Part shown: positions 35,799-46,275 of the stretch, one piece after another
How positions within the stretch are numbered: position 1 is the first letter of the stretch
How the letters are laid out: each line of letters begins with the position of its first letter
Source of the DNA: Drosophila persimilis
Taxonomy: Eukaryota; Arthropoda; Insecta; Diptera; Drosophilidae
Assembly (NCBI RefSeq): GCF_003286085.1
Contig: NW_020825298.1
Location: forward strand, 4,526,001-4,590,000
Reading direction: 5' to 3'
DNA length: 64,000 nt
Notes under the pieces: generated by a model
Database searches by the model: none
What the model was told of the DNA's origin: nothing
The model's input: the letters and a program-made list of their open reading frames with translations, nothing else
Position numbers and translations under genes: made by a program

Positions 35799-38119
35799 CT
35801 ACGTGCCTAGCTTGGAGTACATATCTTTAATAATTTGCATTCTTGTCATCCGTGTGGCGCAGAGCCATGAATCTTTGATCTGAAAGACATCAAACATCTT
35901 GCGATCCTCCTTGAACGGCTTGTAGTACAGGTCGTAGATGATGCGGAGGATACGCTGGATGTTTTCCTTAGTAGTGCCGTTGTGCTCGCGATAGGTGGTG
36001 TTCTTGTGCATCTTCGTGTATTCCCCGTCGTCCCACCAAAAAGGAAAGTCATCCTCTATGATAGTCTCCAAGGTAATGGTTATTGGATGGTCCGTGGCAT
36101 TGGTCAATGTTTCGTTGGCCGCCTTTGAAGGAGAGAGAGACAGCGTTTTGCTTAAGGATTGCATTGGATTTAATATACAATCACTTACTTGAGGTACACT
36201 CCAGCGCCAGGACAGTACTGGTTTCTGCTCCTTGGGTGCTGTCGATGGTGATGGCTGCTGCTGAGTAGGTTGGGGCACCTCTGTTGGAACCTCTATCGTC
36301 ACCGCTGTCGGGACCTCTGTCGTCACCTCTGGCGGTACCTCTGTCGTCACCAGTTCCACGTACTCCATATTCTGATCATCCCCCTGGACGTCGTGCTCGG
36401 CCATCGACAGAGCCAGCTCATTGTCCAGATCCTCCATTTGCATCTTGTCGGCATCGGCCTGTTCCTGCTCCTCGATGAGGGCCTGACTCTGCTCCTCGAC
36501 AAGGGCATGCCCCTGCTGCCGAACGACTGTCAGCGGCTGCTCGTCGATGAAGGCCTGCTGGAGCGCTTCATCCGCGGGTTGATCAATGGCCTCGTACCAG
36601 TGCAATTGGCCATTTAATTCGACAGCCTAGAAGATTCAAAAAAGAATTAGTGCTTTCCAGAGATATAAATGCTTCCAGTACTCACTATCAGCTGCTTTTG
36701 GCCAATGGTGTCCTGCGTTCGTGCCAACGTTTCATCAGCCTCGGGGCATTCCACAACTATCATATCATCATTTTCCAATTCCTCAAATAACTCATCGTAC
36801 AGTCGTTCCTTCTTTTTCTGTTTTGCTTTTTTCGTCTTCACTACCACTTTCTTTCCCGTTTCAGCATCAGCCAAATTCGGCACTTCCTGCGGCTCAGACT
36901 CCTTATCTGTGTATTCTACATCACTCAAGCCATTGTACCGCACATTCCGCCGCGGCCTCAGAGTGGACTTCCTGTCCGGCACAAAGCTGCTTTGAATTGG
37001 CTCCACCTGCTGCCCTTCGTCCGGTTCCGTCTGCTCCTCTTCTTGATGTGAGACCACTTTTCTACTCAAGCCCCTGTGCCTTTGCTCCATATGTCGCCTC
37101 AGATTTGGTTCCCTGTTCGAGCTGTAGTCGCACAGCGAGCATGTATGGATGGTCACAATCGGTTTCACCTTCTGCCGTACGTCCGGCTCTGACTCCGACT
37201 CCGCATCTTCTTCATGTGAGGACTCTATATCACTCATCCAATTGTGCACTGCATCCACATGACGATCAAGGTTCGCCTGCCTTTTGAAGCTCTGGCTGCA
37301 CAGCGAGCATTTATAGCTCACAATCGGCTTCGGCTTCCGCCGTTTTTCCAACTCCACCTTCTGCCGTACTTCCAGTTTCACCTTCTGCAGTACTTCCAGC
37401 TTCACCTTTTGCAATACTTCCAGCTTCACCTTCTGCCGTACGTCCGGCTCCGCTGCTTCATCATTTGAGGACTCTTTTCCACTCTTGACACTGTGCACTT
37501 GCTCCAAATGCCGAGCAAGATTCTGCTTTCTTTTGGAGCTGTAGTTGCACATGGCACATGAATATCGGAATCTCGGCACATTCGGCTCAAACTGTGCAAA
37601 CGGCACCGTACTAGGTCCTTCGTCTAGCTCCGGCTCCGGCTCCTCTTCTTCGGAAGAGTTTTTTCCACTCAGGCCACTGTGCCGCAGATCCACATGCCGC
37701 CTGAGGTTCCCCTTCCTCTCCGAGCTGTAGGTGCACAGCAAGCATTTAAACGCCTTGTCGCCTCTCAATGGATTGTTGTGCACCGTGAGGTGGCGCCTCA
37801 TGTCATATGGACGATTCGTTGAGTAGGTACATCCCGTCACGTAGCAAACGATAGCGGCGGGCTTAATGGACTTGTACGCCGGTGCCTCGCAACCCGGATG
37901 TCGATTGTTGTGGTGCCTTTTTATGTTGGATGCCTTGTCCGAGCTGTACCAGCACAAATGGCACTTGAACGCCCGTGCCTCCAAATCCACCTTCGAGTGA
38001 CTCGCCTCATGACGCCACCTGTTGTAGGCACGGTCGGTCTCGTAGTTGCAGTTGTCAAAGCAGCACTTAAACTTCCCGTTTTCCGTGTCCTCAGGCCGCA
38101 AACTCCTATTATTTTCCAT
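35799..38119 (-). CDS. Seven-finger C2H2 zinc-finger protein (3 exons)
   Basis: Exons 38119-36686, 36626-36189 and 36122-35799 join in phase 0 to 731 residues. Seven C2H2 fingers are visible: about residues 19-41, 53-74, 92-114, 126-147, 188-209, 271-292 and 327-348. Most carry CxxC-YSS-(R/K)xxNLxRH(V/M)xxxH. Acidic linkers with SSxEE and EPDxxQKVK repeat between fingers 4-7, and residues 376-399 look like an eighth finger that has lost its Cys and His. After a Lys-rich stretch (423-437) comes an acidic, Glu/Val/Pro-rich middle with repeated TEVP, then an unrecognised C-terminal domain (HPITITLETIIEDDFPFWWDD...). Probably a nuclear DNA-binding protein; its target and role are unknown. The 66-base second intron has no in-frame stop, so its retention would add 22 residues. 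Confidence 0.9.
37355..37441 (-). repeat. 24-base coding tandem repeat (QKVKLEV units)
   Basis: Within the zinc-finger gene, about 3.5 copies of a 24-base unit encode QKVKLEVL/R (residues 227-255). Copies differ at scattered bases, so the array is not brand new. The basic/hydrophobic unit alternates charges and may form a short helix. It lies between fingers 5 and 6 and repeats the EPDVRQKVK linker seen again before finger 7. Confidence 0.85.
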
Positions 38120-38420
38120 TTAGGAGACGCGAAAAGTTGTTGTGCATTTTCCAAAACAAATATTGCCAACCAGTCTCGATAAGAAATCGAACTTCGTCCA
38201 CTTTACCCCCTCTTTTTAAACAGTTCAACGATTTGAAAAATATGACGTAAAATATTACTGGTTGTAAATTCTCCATGTAGATCCACAATATTTTTTACCT
38301 AAGCTGCGCTAAATGAATTAAATTTTTTATTTTTTCGGTGGAAAATTAAAATTAAAAAAATTGGCCTTCAATGGGTTAATTGTTCTCCGTCAAGGATTGG
38401 AAACCATATTCCTCGTTTTG

Positions 38421-38748
38421 CCATGCCCACATAATTTTATACGATTCATGAATAGTTTTGCTACTTAACTGGCTTATTCTAAATACTTTCTTTTATTGCA
38501 CTTTGCGTAAAAACAGGATTTAGCGTAAATGGTCAAGCAAATGAAACGTACTAAAACGTAAGAGAAAAATCGTTCCAATTGTTCAATTTCTTTATTCCGT
38601 TGAATAATTCTGCCTAACTAAAACCATTAGCTCTGCCCACATAATTTTAGGCCATTAGTGAATAAATTTTCTACCTGATTGACTACTTTTAAGTACTCTC
38701 TTTTATTGTATAGTGGATAAAACAAGGTTTAAGCAAAAAAGGCCAACA
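38421..38748. repeat. Two diverged copies of a ~117-base dispersed repeat
   Basis: Segments 38421-38537 and 38631-38748 align along their length: both start TGCCCACATAATTTTA, share a TTAGTGAATA/TTCATGAATA block, then CTCTTTTATTG/CTTTTATTG and AAGCAAAAAAGGCCAAC / GTAAATGGTCAAGC. Weaker relatives are seen at about 35485-35580 and 62830-62930. The pattern suggests an old non-coding mobile element; its family was not identified. Confidence 0.6.
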
Positions 38749-39186
38749 AAAAATCAGTGGCAACGTAAGTGAGTATGAAATGTCACGTTAACCGGAGTTT
38801 GGGCACAGGTATACCCTTTTTCGTTGATATATATGTACATATAAAGAAGCTGTTTTTCCAAACTGATTTTAAACCGTAATTAATAAAGATATTTTAGACA
38901 TATTCATGCATATGATTATTATCTTGTATTTATATATATCCTTACACCTATTCGTGGTTACTCAATAAAAATCAAGAATAATAATTATTGAATAAAAATA
39001 AAGAATAATAATTATAATAATAATTATACAATAAAAATCAAGAATAATAATTATAATAATAATTATACAATAAAAAATAAAATAAAAATTATTGTAGTAC
39101 TGTTTATAAAATAATGTTTAAACTAAACAAAGTCGACCACTAAATTTTAGTTCTGTTACATCGTAACTACACATTTGCTACATGGC

Positions 39187-39278
39187 AATTTGACGTTGTC
39201 AGCTGTCAAAATTTGACGTTGTCAGCTGTCAAAATTTGACGTTGTCAGCTGTCAAAATTTTACGTTGTCGCTGTCATG
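39187..39278. repeat. 23-base tandem repeat with internal inverted arms
   Basis: Three identical 23-base units start at 39187, 39210 and 39233 (AATTTGACGTTGTCAGCTGT plus CAA), and a diverged fourth starts at 39256. Each unit has TTTGAC and, across the unit boundary, GTCAAA as inverted arms around a CAGCTG E-box. The exact identity of three units implies recent expansion. Confidence 0.9.
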
Positions 39279-39391
39279 TAACCGTTAAGTTACGTCACGT
39301 TTTACGTTTTATCCAGCGGTAGCAACATTCTATTTGTATACGTAAATTGTGATACTAAACGGTATCATGTTTCTCCACAGTAGAGCTGGAG

Positions 39392-39778
39392 AAACATCGA
39401 TGTTTGCGGACATCGATGTTGTCGATGTTTGGAGAGCAAAACATATATATTTACTTATTTTATATACCGACTAGAAACTATGTACCGTTGTCCCTGCATT
39501 TAGGGTCTTATGCTCGGTTTTTGATTCTCTCTACCACATTATATCCACCACTAATTCCCTTTCTCTTATTCAATTACTAATACTCACGTACCTTTCCCGT
39601 ATTTAGTAATTGTATTTGTACTTGAATTTTGAATGCATGCTTAGTTCTTTTAGTTCTAATTTCCTCGAATATTAGTCTAACAGCTATCATTCCTGCAGCG
39701 TTTTTGGCTGAAATGCGCGCGTAACAGCCTTCTGCTGGTGTCAGAAAAACATCGATGTTTGAGAAAAAACATCGATGT
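39392..39778. repeat. Cluster of ACATCGATGT palindromes
   Basis: AAACATCGATGTTT occurs at 39392-39405 and 39747-39760, ACATCGATGT at 39410-39419 and 39769-39778, and a half copy TCGATGTTT at 39422-39430. The two clusters are about 350 bases apart, so they could be the ends of a small element or two regulatory blocks. ATCGAT is the centre of the DRE and BEAF-32 (CGATA-type) family of motifs, but the flanks differ from TATCGATA. Confidence 0.7.
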
Positions 39779-41747
39779 CTGCTGTGTACACGCGGGTATT
39801 TCAAAAACAAATTTTTTTTTTTTTAAATTTTGCATTTGCTGTTTAAATACAGCTAAAGAGAAAATAAGTTAAGAGTGCCTGAATAATTTGAACATCTCAT
39901 TGGATTATTATGTGCTGCATTCAACCGCCTCTGCCCACCACTCCTCTTTGTACTATGACCTGGTGCCACAAAGTTCATTATCCTGGCCGCTGTTTACTAC
40001 ACACACATGCGCTTTGCGCAGCATGCAGCCGGCTTTCCGTTTTCATTGAGTTTTCATTAATGGAAATTCTCCCTTGAGCCGCTCCAGTCCCCGCCTCGCC
40101 CGACGCTTCGTGACGCGGCTTCGTCTTCGCTGCAATGTTCGTGGGAGTCCTTGCAGTTTTAGCCATTCCGTGCTTTCCGTTCCGTTTTTGGGGCCAGTTG
40201 CAAGTCGACAGCTGGCCAAGGCACATGGAAAACTCGTCGAGAGGAAATCGCGGCAGCTTCAAATAAAAACCCACATAGAAGTAAAACCACGACGGGTAGA
40301 AATATATTCCCAATTATTAAAGTGAAAAAAACAAACATTATTTTGGCAGGCAACAAGCGGCATATAGAGGGGGGTATAGAAAGTAAAATTCTAATGAAAA
40401 ATGGGCTTGCCTCAGTCCCTTGCTCTTTAACTCGTGTGTGTGTGTGTGTGTGGGCGTCGCATGCCATTAAAATAATTGCACAAATATATCCGGTTATGTT
40501 GCTCCGAAAATGCTGTTTGCTCATGGAGCCAGCGACCCCCGACTGGGGAACAAACAAGCAACCATTCCACAATAAAAAAAAAATATGTTTTAATTGGTTA
40601 GCCAACGCCCCCATCCCATCCTTCATAGAGCACCCCCCTCTGACTGTAATTCCGACCCTCCCCTGGGGAGGCACAATGGTGTTAGCCCTTCTAAATTGGC
40701 ATAAATTCATTTATGGGTCAAACACCCTCTTGAAAGTTACGAAAACCAACAGCACGAAAAAAATCCCCTGCACTCGAGTGTGCCTGTGTGAGTGTGTGTA
40801 CCTTTGTGTGGACTTCCGGTTGCACTGCACGTAACGGAAATATGCAGCCCCCGCGCCCCCAACTCATTCCGGTTGCTGCTATAACAAATTCCAATTTGTG
40901 TAAGGTTATTTGTAGTGAAAGAGAAACGGAATGTTGCCCAAAATATCTCAAAATCTCAAAAATAAGTGAGATATTCTAACAAGCTAAATGAACTAAACGT
41001 TAAGAATCATTCAAAACGTCCAAACGTGTAATTAAAGCCAAAACAAAGGAATCATGAAAATCCAATGAAAATATTGAAAAGAGATTTGCAATGCTAATTG
41101 TTTATAATTAAAACGAAATGTTTTTCATCTTTTTCGCGCCGCTCCTCGAGGGGCACTCGTAAACAACCAAAGCGAAGAGAAAAGGGGGAATGTTTGACGG
41201 AAATTCGAGCGGAACCGAACGTGGTATACTCTTTGCAAGAAGGGGGAGACTTTAATTCCATGCCATTCCAAATATTTGTTAATAAAATGCCTCTCCTAAA
41301 ATGGTTTTTAGTTCAGGTCCCATTTCTACTCCACTCTCCCTGTAAGCAATTCCAAAACGATCAAACAATCAACAAAATTCTTCAAACATTCCATGCGTTA
41401 CCCATTCCGTAAATTCTTTAAACAACTCTTCTCATATTTCATTCTATTCTAATCATTCAGAAATCAATGAATTCAGCCATTACTTCATTTCTGTTTTCTT
41501 CTAAACATACCCTTGAAATTCCTATTAATTATACGCCCCATCAACCACTTTTCAAGTCCCCTATAAATTGAATATCCCAGCTATTAATACCCCCTTCTGG
41601 CAAGAGTATTTCCCAAACAAAAGAATGTAAAAATATGAAAACAAAATCTGATTTCGTGAGAGTTTAAGCAAATGGTATTCGCGCCTCAAAAATCGCTACT
41701 CTTCTGTCGATTACAGTTTTTGGCAGGAATCATTTTTCAGAAAACTA

Positions 41748-41922
41748 AATACAACTGAAAAACGAAAATAATTTTCAACTCACTGTCGCTGTCAACGTCA
41801 ACGTCGCTGCTTACGTCGCTGCTAACGTCGCTGCTAACGTCGCTGCCAACGGAGGTGCACTGGAGGTTCTACGACAGCAAACCCGTTCAATTGCCGCTCT
41901 CAAGAGGAAATCTCAACTCAAG
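41748..41922 (+). CDS. Trpgamma: Candidate upstream Trpgamma exon A
   Basis: An open frame after a TAA at 41745 runs in one frame to a GTGAGT donor at 41923 and splices in phase 0 onto exon B. It reads VNVNVAAYVAANVAANVAAN and then GGALEVLRQQTRSIAALKRK-SQLK. It has no ATG in this frame, so either an exon further upstream supplies the start or the acceptor is internal (for example after ACGACAG at about 41876-41878) and the repeat part is intron. KR-rich residues at the end echo the AALKRKRKK segment in the Trpgamma C-terminus. Possibly untranslated. Confidence 0.4.
41787..41852 (+). repeat. 12-base tandem repeat GTCGCTGCTAAC
   Basis: About five imperfect units of GTCGCTGCTAAC lie inside candidate exon A. 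In frame they encode VAAN repeats. The same unit contains CTAAC, the fly branch-point consensus, so the array could instead be a branch-point-rich intron end. Confidence 0.85.
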
Positions 41923-44900
41923 GTGAGTCACAAAGTGGGGGGATGGAGATACAATGATAAGGAGAATCATTATTTGCTTCTTGCCACTTTTTTCATTGTT
42001 TGCCCGGTGGCCTTTGACCCGGCCAGGTGGTCGTTCTCCTCCACATCTTGCTGTCGATGACTCTTCAGTGTCGTCCACTTGTCCCAGTTTCTCAATTTCC
42101 ATGCAGCTCTATCGTTGGATAGGGGTCGATGGGTGGCATGGGAGAGGGGTTTTCAAGAAGGATAAGGAGTGATATTTTTCATCTAATTTGCTGTTTTCTA
42201 GAAGTTGAAGGAGTTGCTTGGCACTCGAGAGCTCTTTGATTAGCTCAACGGAAAATAAATGTGAAAAAGAAACAGTTGGAGGACAAGAGAAGCGCATATT
42301 TCTGTAGATGCTTATAAATAATTGTAAGTTTATTGCGATACTCTTACAGGAGTGAGCACAATGGTGAGAATAAGCCAAATACCGAAATATCTGAGCAATG
42401 TAGGAATGTAATAGATAGGGTAGGGACAAATCAGAGATGATGGAGGGATATCATTCAGAGAATTAGAGGGAATACTAGGAATAAAGAAAGAAATAGATCA
42501 TTTTATGATAATATGGGATGTATAGAAATGTAAGAGTGTCCTTCGCGTTTAATTTAAACTTCTTGTGTCCATATTAATCATCTAATATCTTGTGTTAAAA
42601 TGTCTGAAGTCTTGTCTCTACTCTTCAAGTTACAATAGATATAATAACCTCATTGAATAGCCGTCTGGCAGGTGATTGGTGTCTTCGTAAATGCCAAGGT
42701 AGGGTCGGACGTGCTCCCAATATTTCAAAAGAATCACTTACTAATTAGCGTTCTCGCGTCTGTCCCGTGGAATTTTGGAATAGAGATTATGTTTGGTTGG
42801 TTTTTGAGCAAACATTTTGTATATCCCTTTATTTATGATTCACATTATTTTAACAGTCACATGTACATATGTCTGTAAATCTTCATGACCATCGAACTTT
42901 ATCCACCTGCACTTTCTTTCAGCTTTCTTCAGAAAGCGTGCTTTTACCTTTCGTGTATTTTCAACAAAATTTAACCGTAAAAACTAGTTAACCTACTTTT
43001 TTGATGCAATGGTGTGTGTCTGTGTGAGGGTGCTAGTGTATGCATGTGTGTGTTTGTGTCATGCACACAGTTGCAGTTCAACTGTTGTTAAGCGCCCCTG
43101 CTCCCCCCTCGACGTCTGCGTTGCATGCAAATAAATGCAAGAAACACAAATACAAATACGAACACAGGCAAGAAATTTGATTCATTTGCCTTTGCATGTT
43201 GCGCCCTCAACGGAAGCGGACACACACACACACATTCAGAAGACGCACACAAAGGACCAAATACATATAACAATCCGCACATAAAGGATTGAGTGCAGGG
43301 ACAGGGAAACAGCTAAACAGCTAAACAGCTGTTAGGCAAAAACAAAACATCAACACGAAAGGAAGCTTTACTTTGAAGGCCGAAGATTTTGTTACCCTTT
43401 AAGGTAGTAGATTGTTTTTTTGCTGAATAAATGATATAGTTATTCGATGTGAATCAGCTTTGGAGACACAGAAAACTTTGCAGGCCAAAAACAGTTCTAT
43501 ACGGCTCCAATAGAAGATCTCCTAACCCCTGAAATGCATTCTCCTAGGCAGTGCCCAACATCGAGAAAGAATCAGCATATCCTTTTGGCAAAGGGCATAA
43601 TGAAAGGGTTGAAACATGTGGCAAAAAAGTGGTGGCACGAAGAGTGGTGGCGGTGGCATGGCAAAGGGGTGCCTTGGGGTCACCGCCGACCGAGTGCAGT
43701 GCCCTCAATTAGAAGGCGCTCAAGGACAGCGGCAAACAGCTGCAACAGCAACGGCAACAGAAAACACCAACAGCAACAACATCTGGTCGCTAAGTTCGCG
43801 TTTAATTGCTAGGAACACGGCGTATACGTAATGCCGACCTGCATTTCCATATGAAAATTGGGTGCGTGTGTGTGTGTGTGTGTGGGGGGGCCTTTTCTTA
43901 CATTGAATTTTGATTTGTATGGTCGCCGTCCTACACTTTGAACTTTTCCCTTTTCTCAAGCAGCTTGCGTTTGGCCTTCTCCTAAACACAGGGGGAGAGA
44001 TGGCAGGTGGCAGTATGGAGGAGCAGCAGCAGCAGCAGCAGAGAGGGGAGAAATAGTGAAGGGGGCGTGACGCGTCGAGAGGCGGCGCCAAGTAGTTGCC
44101 GTTGCCTTGGGTTGCATCCTCTCAGCCTCATCTTCAGACTCAAGTTACTGCCGCAAACAAAAACAAAAACACGAAAAGAACGTAAACAAAGTTGGAAAAA
44201 TTCTGAAAATCTCTATTGCTTTCGCATTGGGGTCTTCTTTACATACCCTTTTGCCCGATGCAGATTGGGATTGAGTACCATATCATGTTGTACAATAGAG
44301 ATTTCTTTAGCTTTAAGGAATGAGAAGCATTTGATGCGTGAGGCATAATTTTTGCATAATTTTCCTTTAACTTTCTGCGACTTCTTAGGGCTTTTCAGAG
44401 TGGTATAGATCTACGTACTTAATCTTAGTCTTATCTTAATTTAATACTTAAGTTCTTCGACTCTAATTTTTAACCTTTCCTAATGTATCCTTACTTCATT
44501 CCACGCATAGAGTACCATAAAAAGCCCATTGCATTTTTGCAACGCTTGGAATGCCGCCTTTAACCCTTTTCTTCTCCCGCTGACCCTCTAACCATCTCTA
44601 TCTATCTATCTCTCTTTCTCTCTACATTTTGCTCTGCCTATCTCTTTCTGTGTCGAGTGTTGCAATTTGTGCAATGTTTGTCCGGAATCCTCCTGCTTTC
44701 AGCTGCTGTTTCTGTTGTTTTTGCTGGCTGTCCTCGACGTTGTCTTTGCCTGCTGCACGAGCCAAGGACACGCATTTTATGTCTGTATTTGTAGCTGTAT
44801 CTGTGTGTGTGTGTGTGTGTATGTCTGTGCGTTGGGACCAGAGGAGCCACAAGTCGTTGGCGTTGTTGCCCGCAACAAGGACACTCGAGGCATGCATGCC

Positions 44901-46232
44901 AGATTTATGCCATTCTGCTTCTCCTCCCCATTCACGGCTCCACCTGGGGCCTGCCACTGCATCTGCTTTCAGCTGCCGAGTGCATCAGCATCGGCAGACC
45001 CCAAAAGCAGCCCCCAACATCAGCCGGATGTGCGAGACCTTCGCTGGAGGTGAAGCGACAAACCTGAACCTGAAGCTCGACAGGAAATTAGTGCGCGCGA
45101 ATGGGAGGCTAACGACGTAGTGTCTTCCCTATCCGCCTACGGATATGTCTGGGCTTTAAAGAGTGTACTGGTGGAGAGATTAGGTAATGCCAGATCATTT
45201 ATTATGCAATATTTGAACAGGAGGGAGTACGAGTATCTGGCCACAATCAGCATCAGTTTTAAAAACTTCTGTGTAAAACCTTACAGACTTCCATACAAAT
45301 CGGATGGTTTTGTGATATGTATATTACCAAAAGAAAAGATGGATCTGCAAGGGTATCTAAGGCTGCTTCTACCACCAAAAGTTATCTTTCCTTCCTGCTT
45401 GTGTGTGCGGTTTTTGGATGTGGCTGCTGGTTTGGTCAGGCGTGAAGGCAACAACCAATGTTCAGTGTCTCCTATCCCACATCCTCTGGCACCGCCCCCC
45501 TCTCCTGGTAGTTGTTACTGCAATCTTGACATTTAATTATCTGCTGTTTGTTGCTGCCACAGACACTGCCATGGCTCTTGCAACTGCAACTGAGGCTGTT
45601 GCTGTTCTTGTTGTTGTTCTCTGTGTGTCAAGGTTTTGGTTTGTTTTTGGCGGCAGGAAGGAACAGCAGCAGGGACAGAGACTGTGGCAGAGCCTGTGGC
45701 AGAGTCAGTGGCAGGGACACAGAAAGAGACTGTGCCAGAGACTGGGAGCAAGCCTGGTCTAAGGGTAAGGTGAACCTGCTGTCAAGGTCTGTCGTCTGTT
45801 TGGGAAATTCGAGAAAATTTCCAAGGCGGAAATCATCAATTTTAAATTTGCAAAATTTTCGATGATAGTGACAGACAGACAACGATTTCAATGGGAATCT
45901 CAAAGAGGGAAATGGGTTTTAGAGATTGATTTGGATGGGGCAGGGAGTTTGGAGGAATATAACGAGATTATCTCCCAGAGATTGATTGGGAAATTGATAA
46001 CCAAAGCAAAAGTAATTTACTAATTAATTTCAATACTAATAAGTAGGATATATTTAAGCGGATTATCTACCGGATTCACCATAGTACATAATACTAGATA
46101 AAATGTGCTTGAAAATTGTAAAAGACACCATTTATGAATTGCTAATTCCCTGAACTACCTTAACTAACAAAACTAACTAACTAATATGCATATTCTCTCT
46201 CTCTCTCTTTTTGTTATTTTCTCCCATCTCAG
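41923..46232 (+). other. Candidate intron between Trpgamma exons A and B
   Basis: 4.3 kb with no supported gene. Holds GT runs at about 43866-43890 and 44803-44822, a CAG run at 44023-44042, several GTGTGT tracts near 43010-43060, and a CAGCAG/GTGGCAG-rich segment at 45660-45750. Open frames in the GT and CAG tracts are low-complexity shadows. Confidence 0.55.
43866..43890. repeat. GT dinucleotide microsatellite
   Basis: About ten GT units ending in a run of G, in the candidate Trpgamma intron. Confidence 0.85.
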
Positions 46233-46275
46233 TTGTCGAAATGGAGCGATGCGAAAACCGGCGAAGAAGGCGAAG
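46233..46275 (+). CDS. Trpgamma: Candidate upstream Trpgamma exon B
   Basis: A 43-base exon bounded by a strong pyrimidine tract plus CAG acceptor (TTTTCTCCCATCTCAG) and a GTAAGC donor. It reads LSKWSDAKTGEEGE and joins exon A in phase 0 and exon C in phase 1, where the split codon becomes Glu. The phase match on both sides and the polar coding composition support a real exon of an N-terminally extended channel. Confidence 0.6.

Larger units (their letters stand above)
38120..41740. other. Repeat-rich intergenic stretch
   Basis: No coding exon is supported. Contents: a diverged repeat pair at 38421-38537 and 38631-38748, an A/T-rich block with repeated AATAATAATTAT at 38960-39090, a 23-base tandem array at 39187-39278, paired ACATCGATGT palindromes at 39392-39430 and 39747-39778, and a GT run near 40435-40452. 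A short ATG frame at 41672 (28 codons, MVFAPQKSLLF...) stops just before the first candidate Trpgamma exon and is probably in a 5' leader. Confidence 0.55.

Noticed and set aside
38960-39090. Array-like AATAATAATTAT block considered as a CRISPR or satellite array
   Set aside because: It is irregular, A/T-only and lacks unique spacers; simple-sequence expansion explains it.
40159-40710. 183-codon minus-strand frame
   Set aside because: Contains a translated GT run (THTHTHT) and no domain; no splice sites fit a gene.
44629-45120. 163-codon plus-strand frame rich in Cys and Val
   Set aside because: It runs through a GT microsatellite and CT-rich tract in a Trpgamma intron; composition is that of translated low-complexity DNA.
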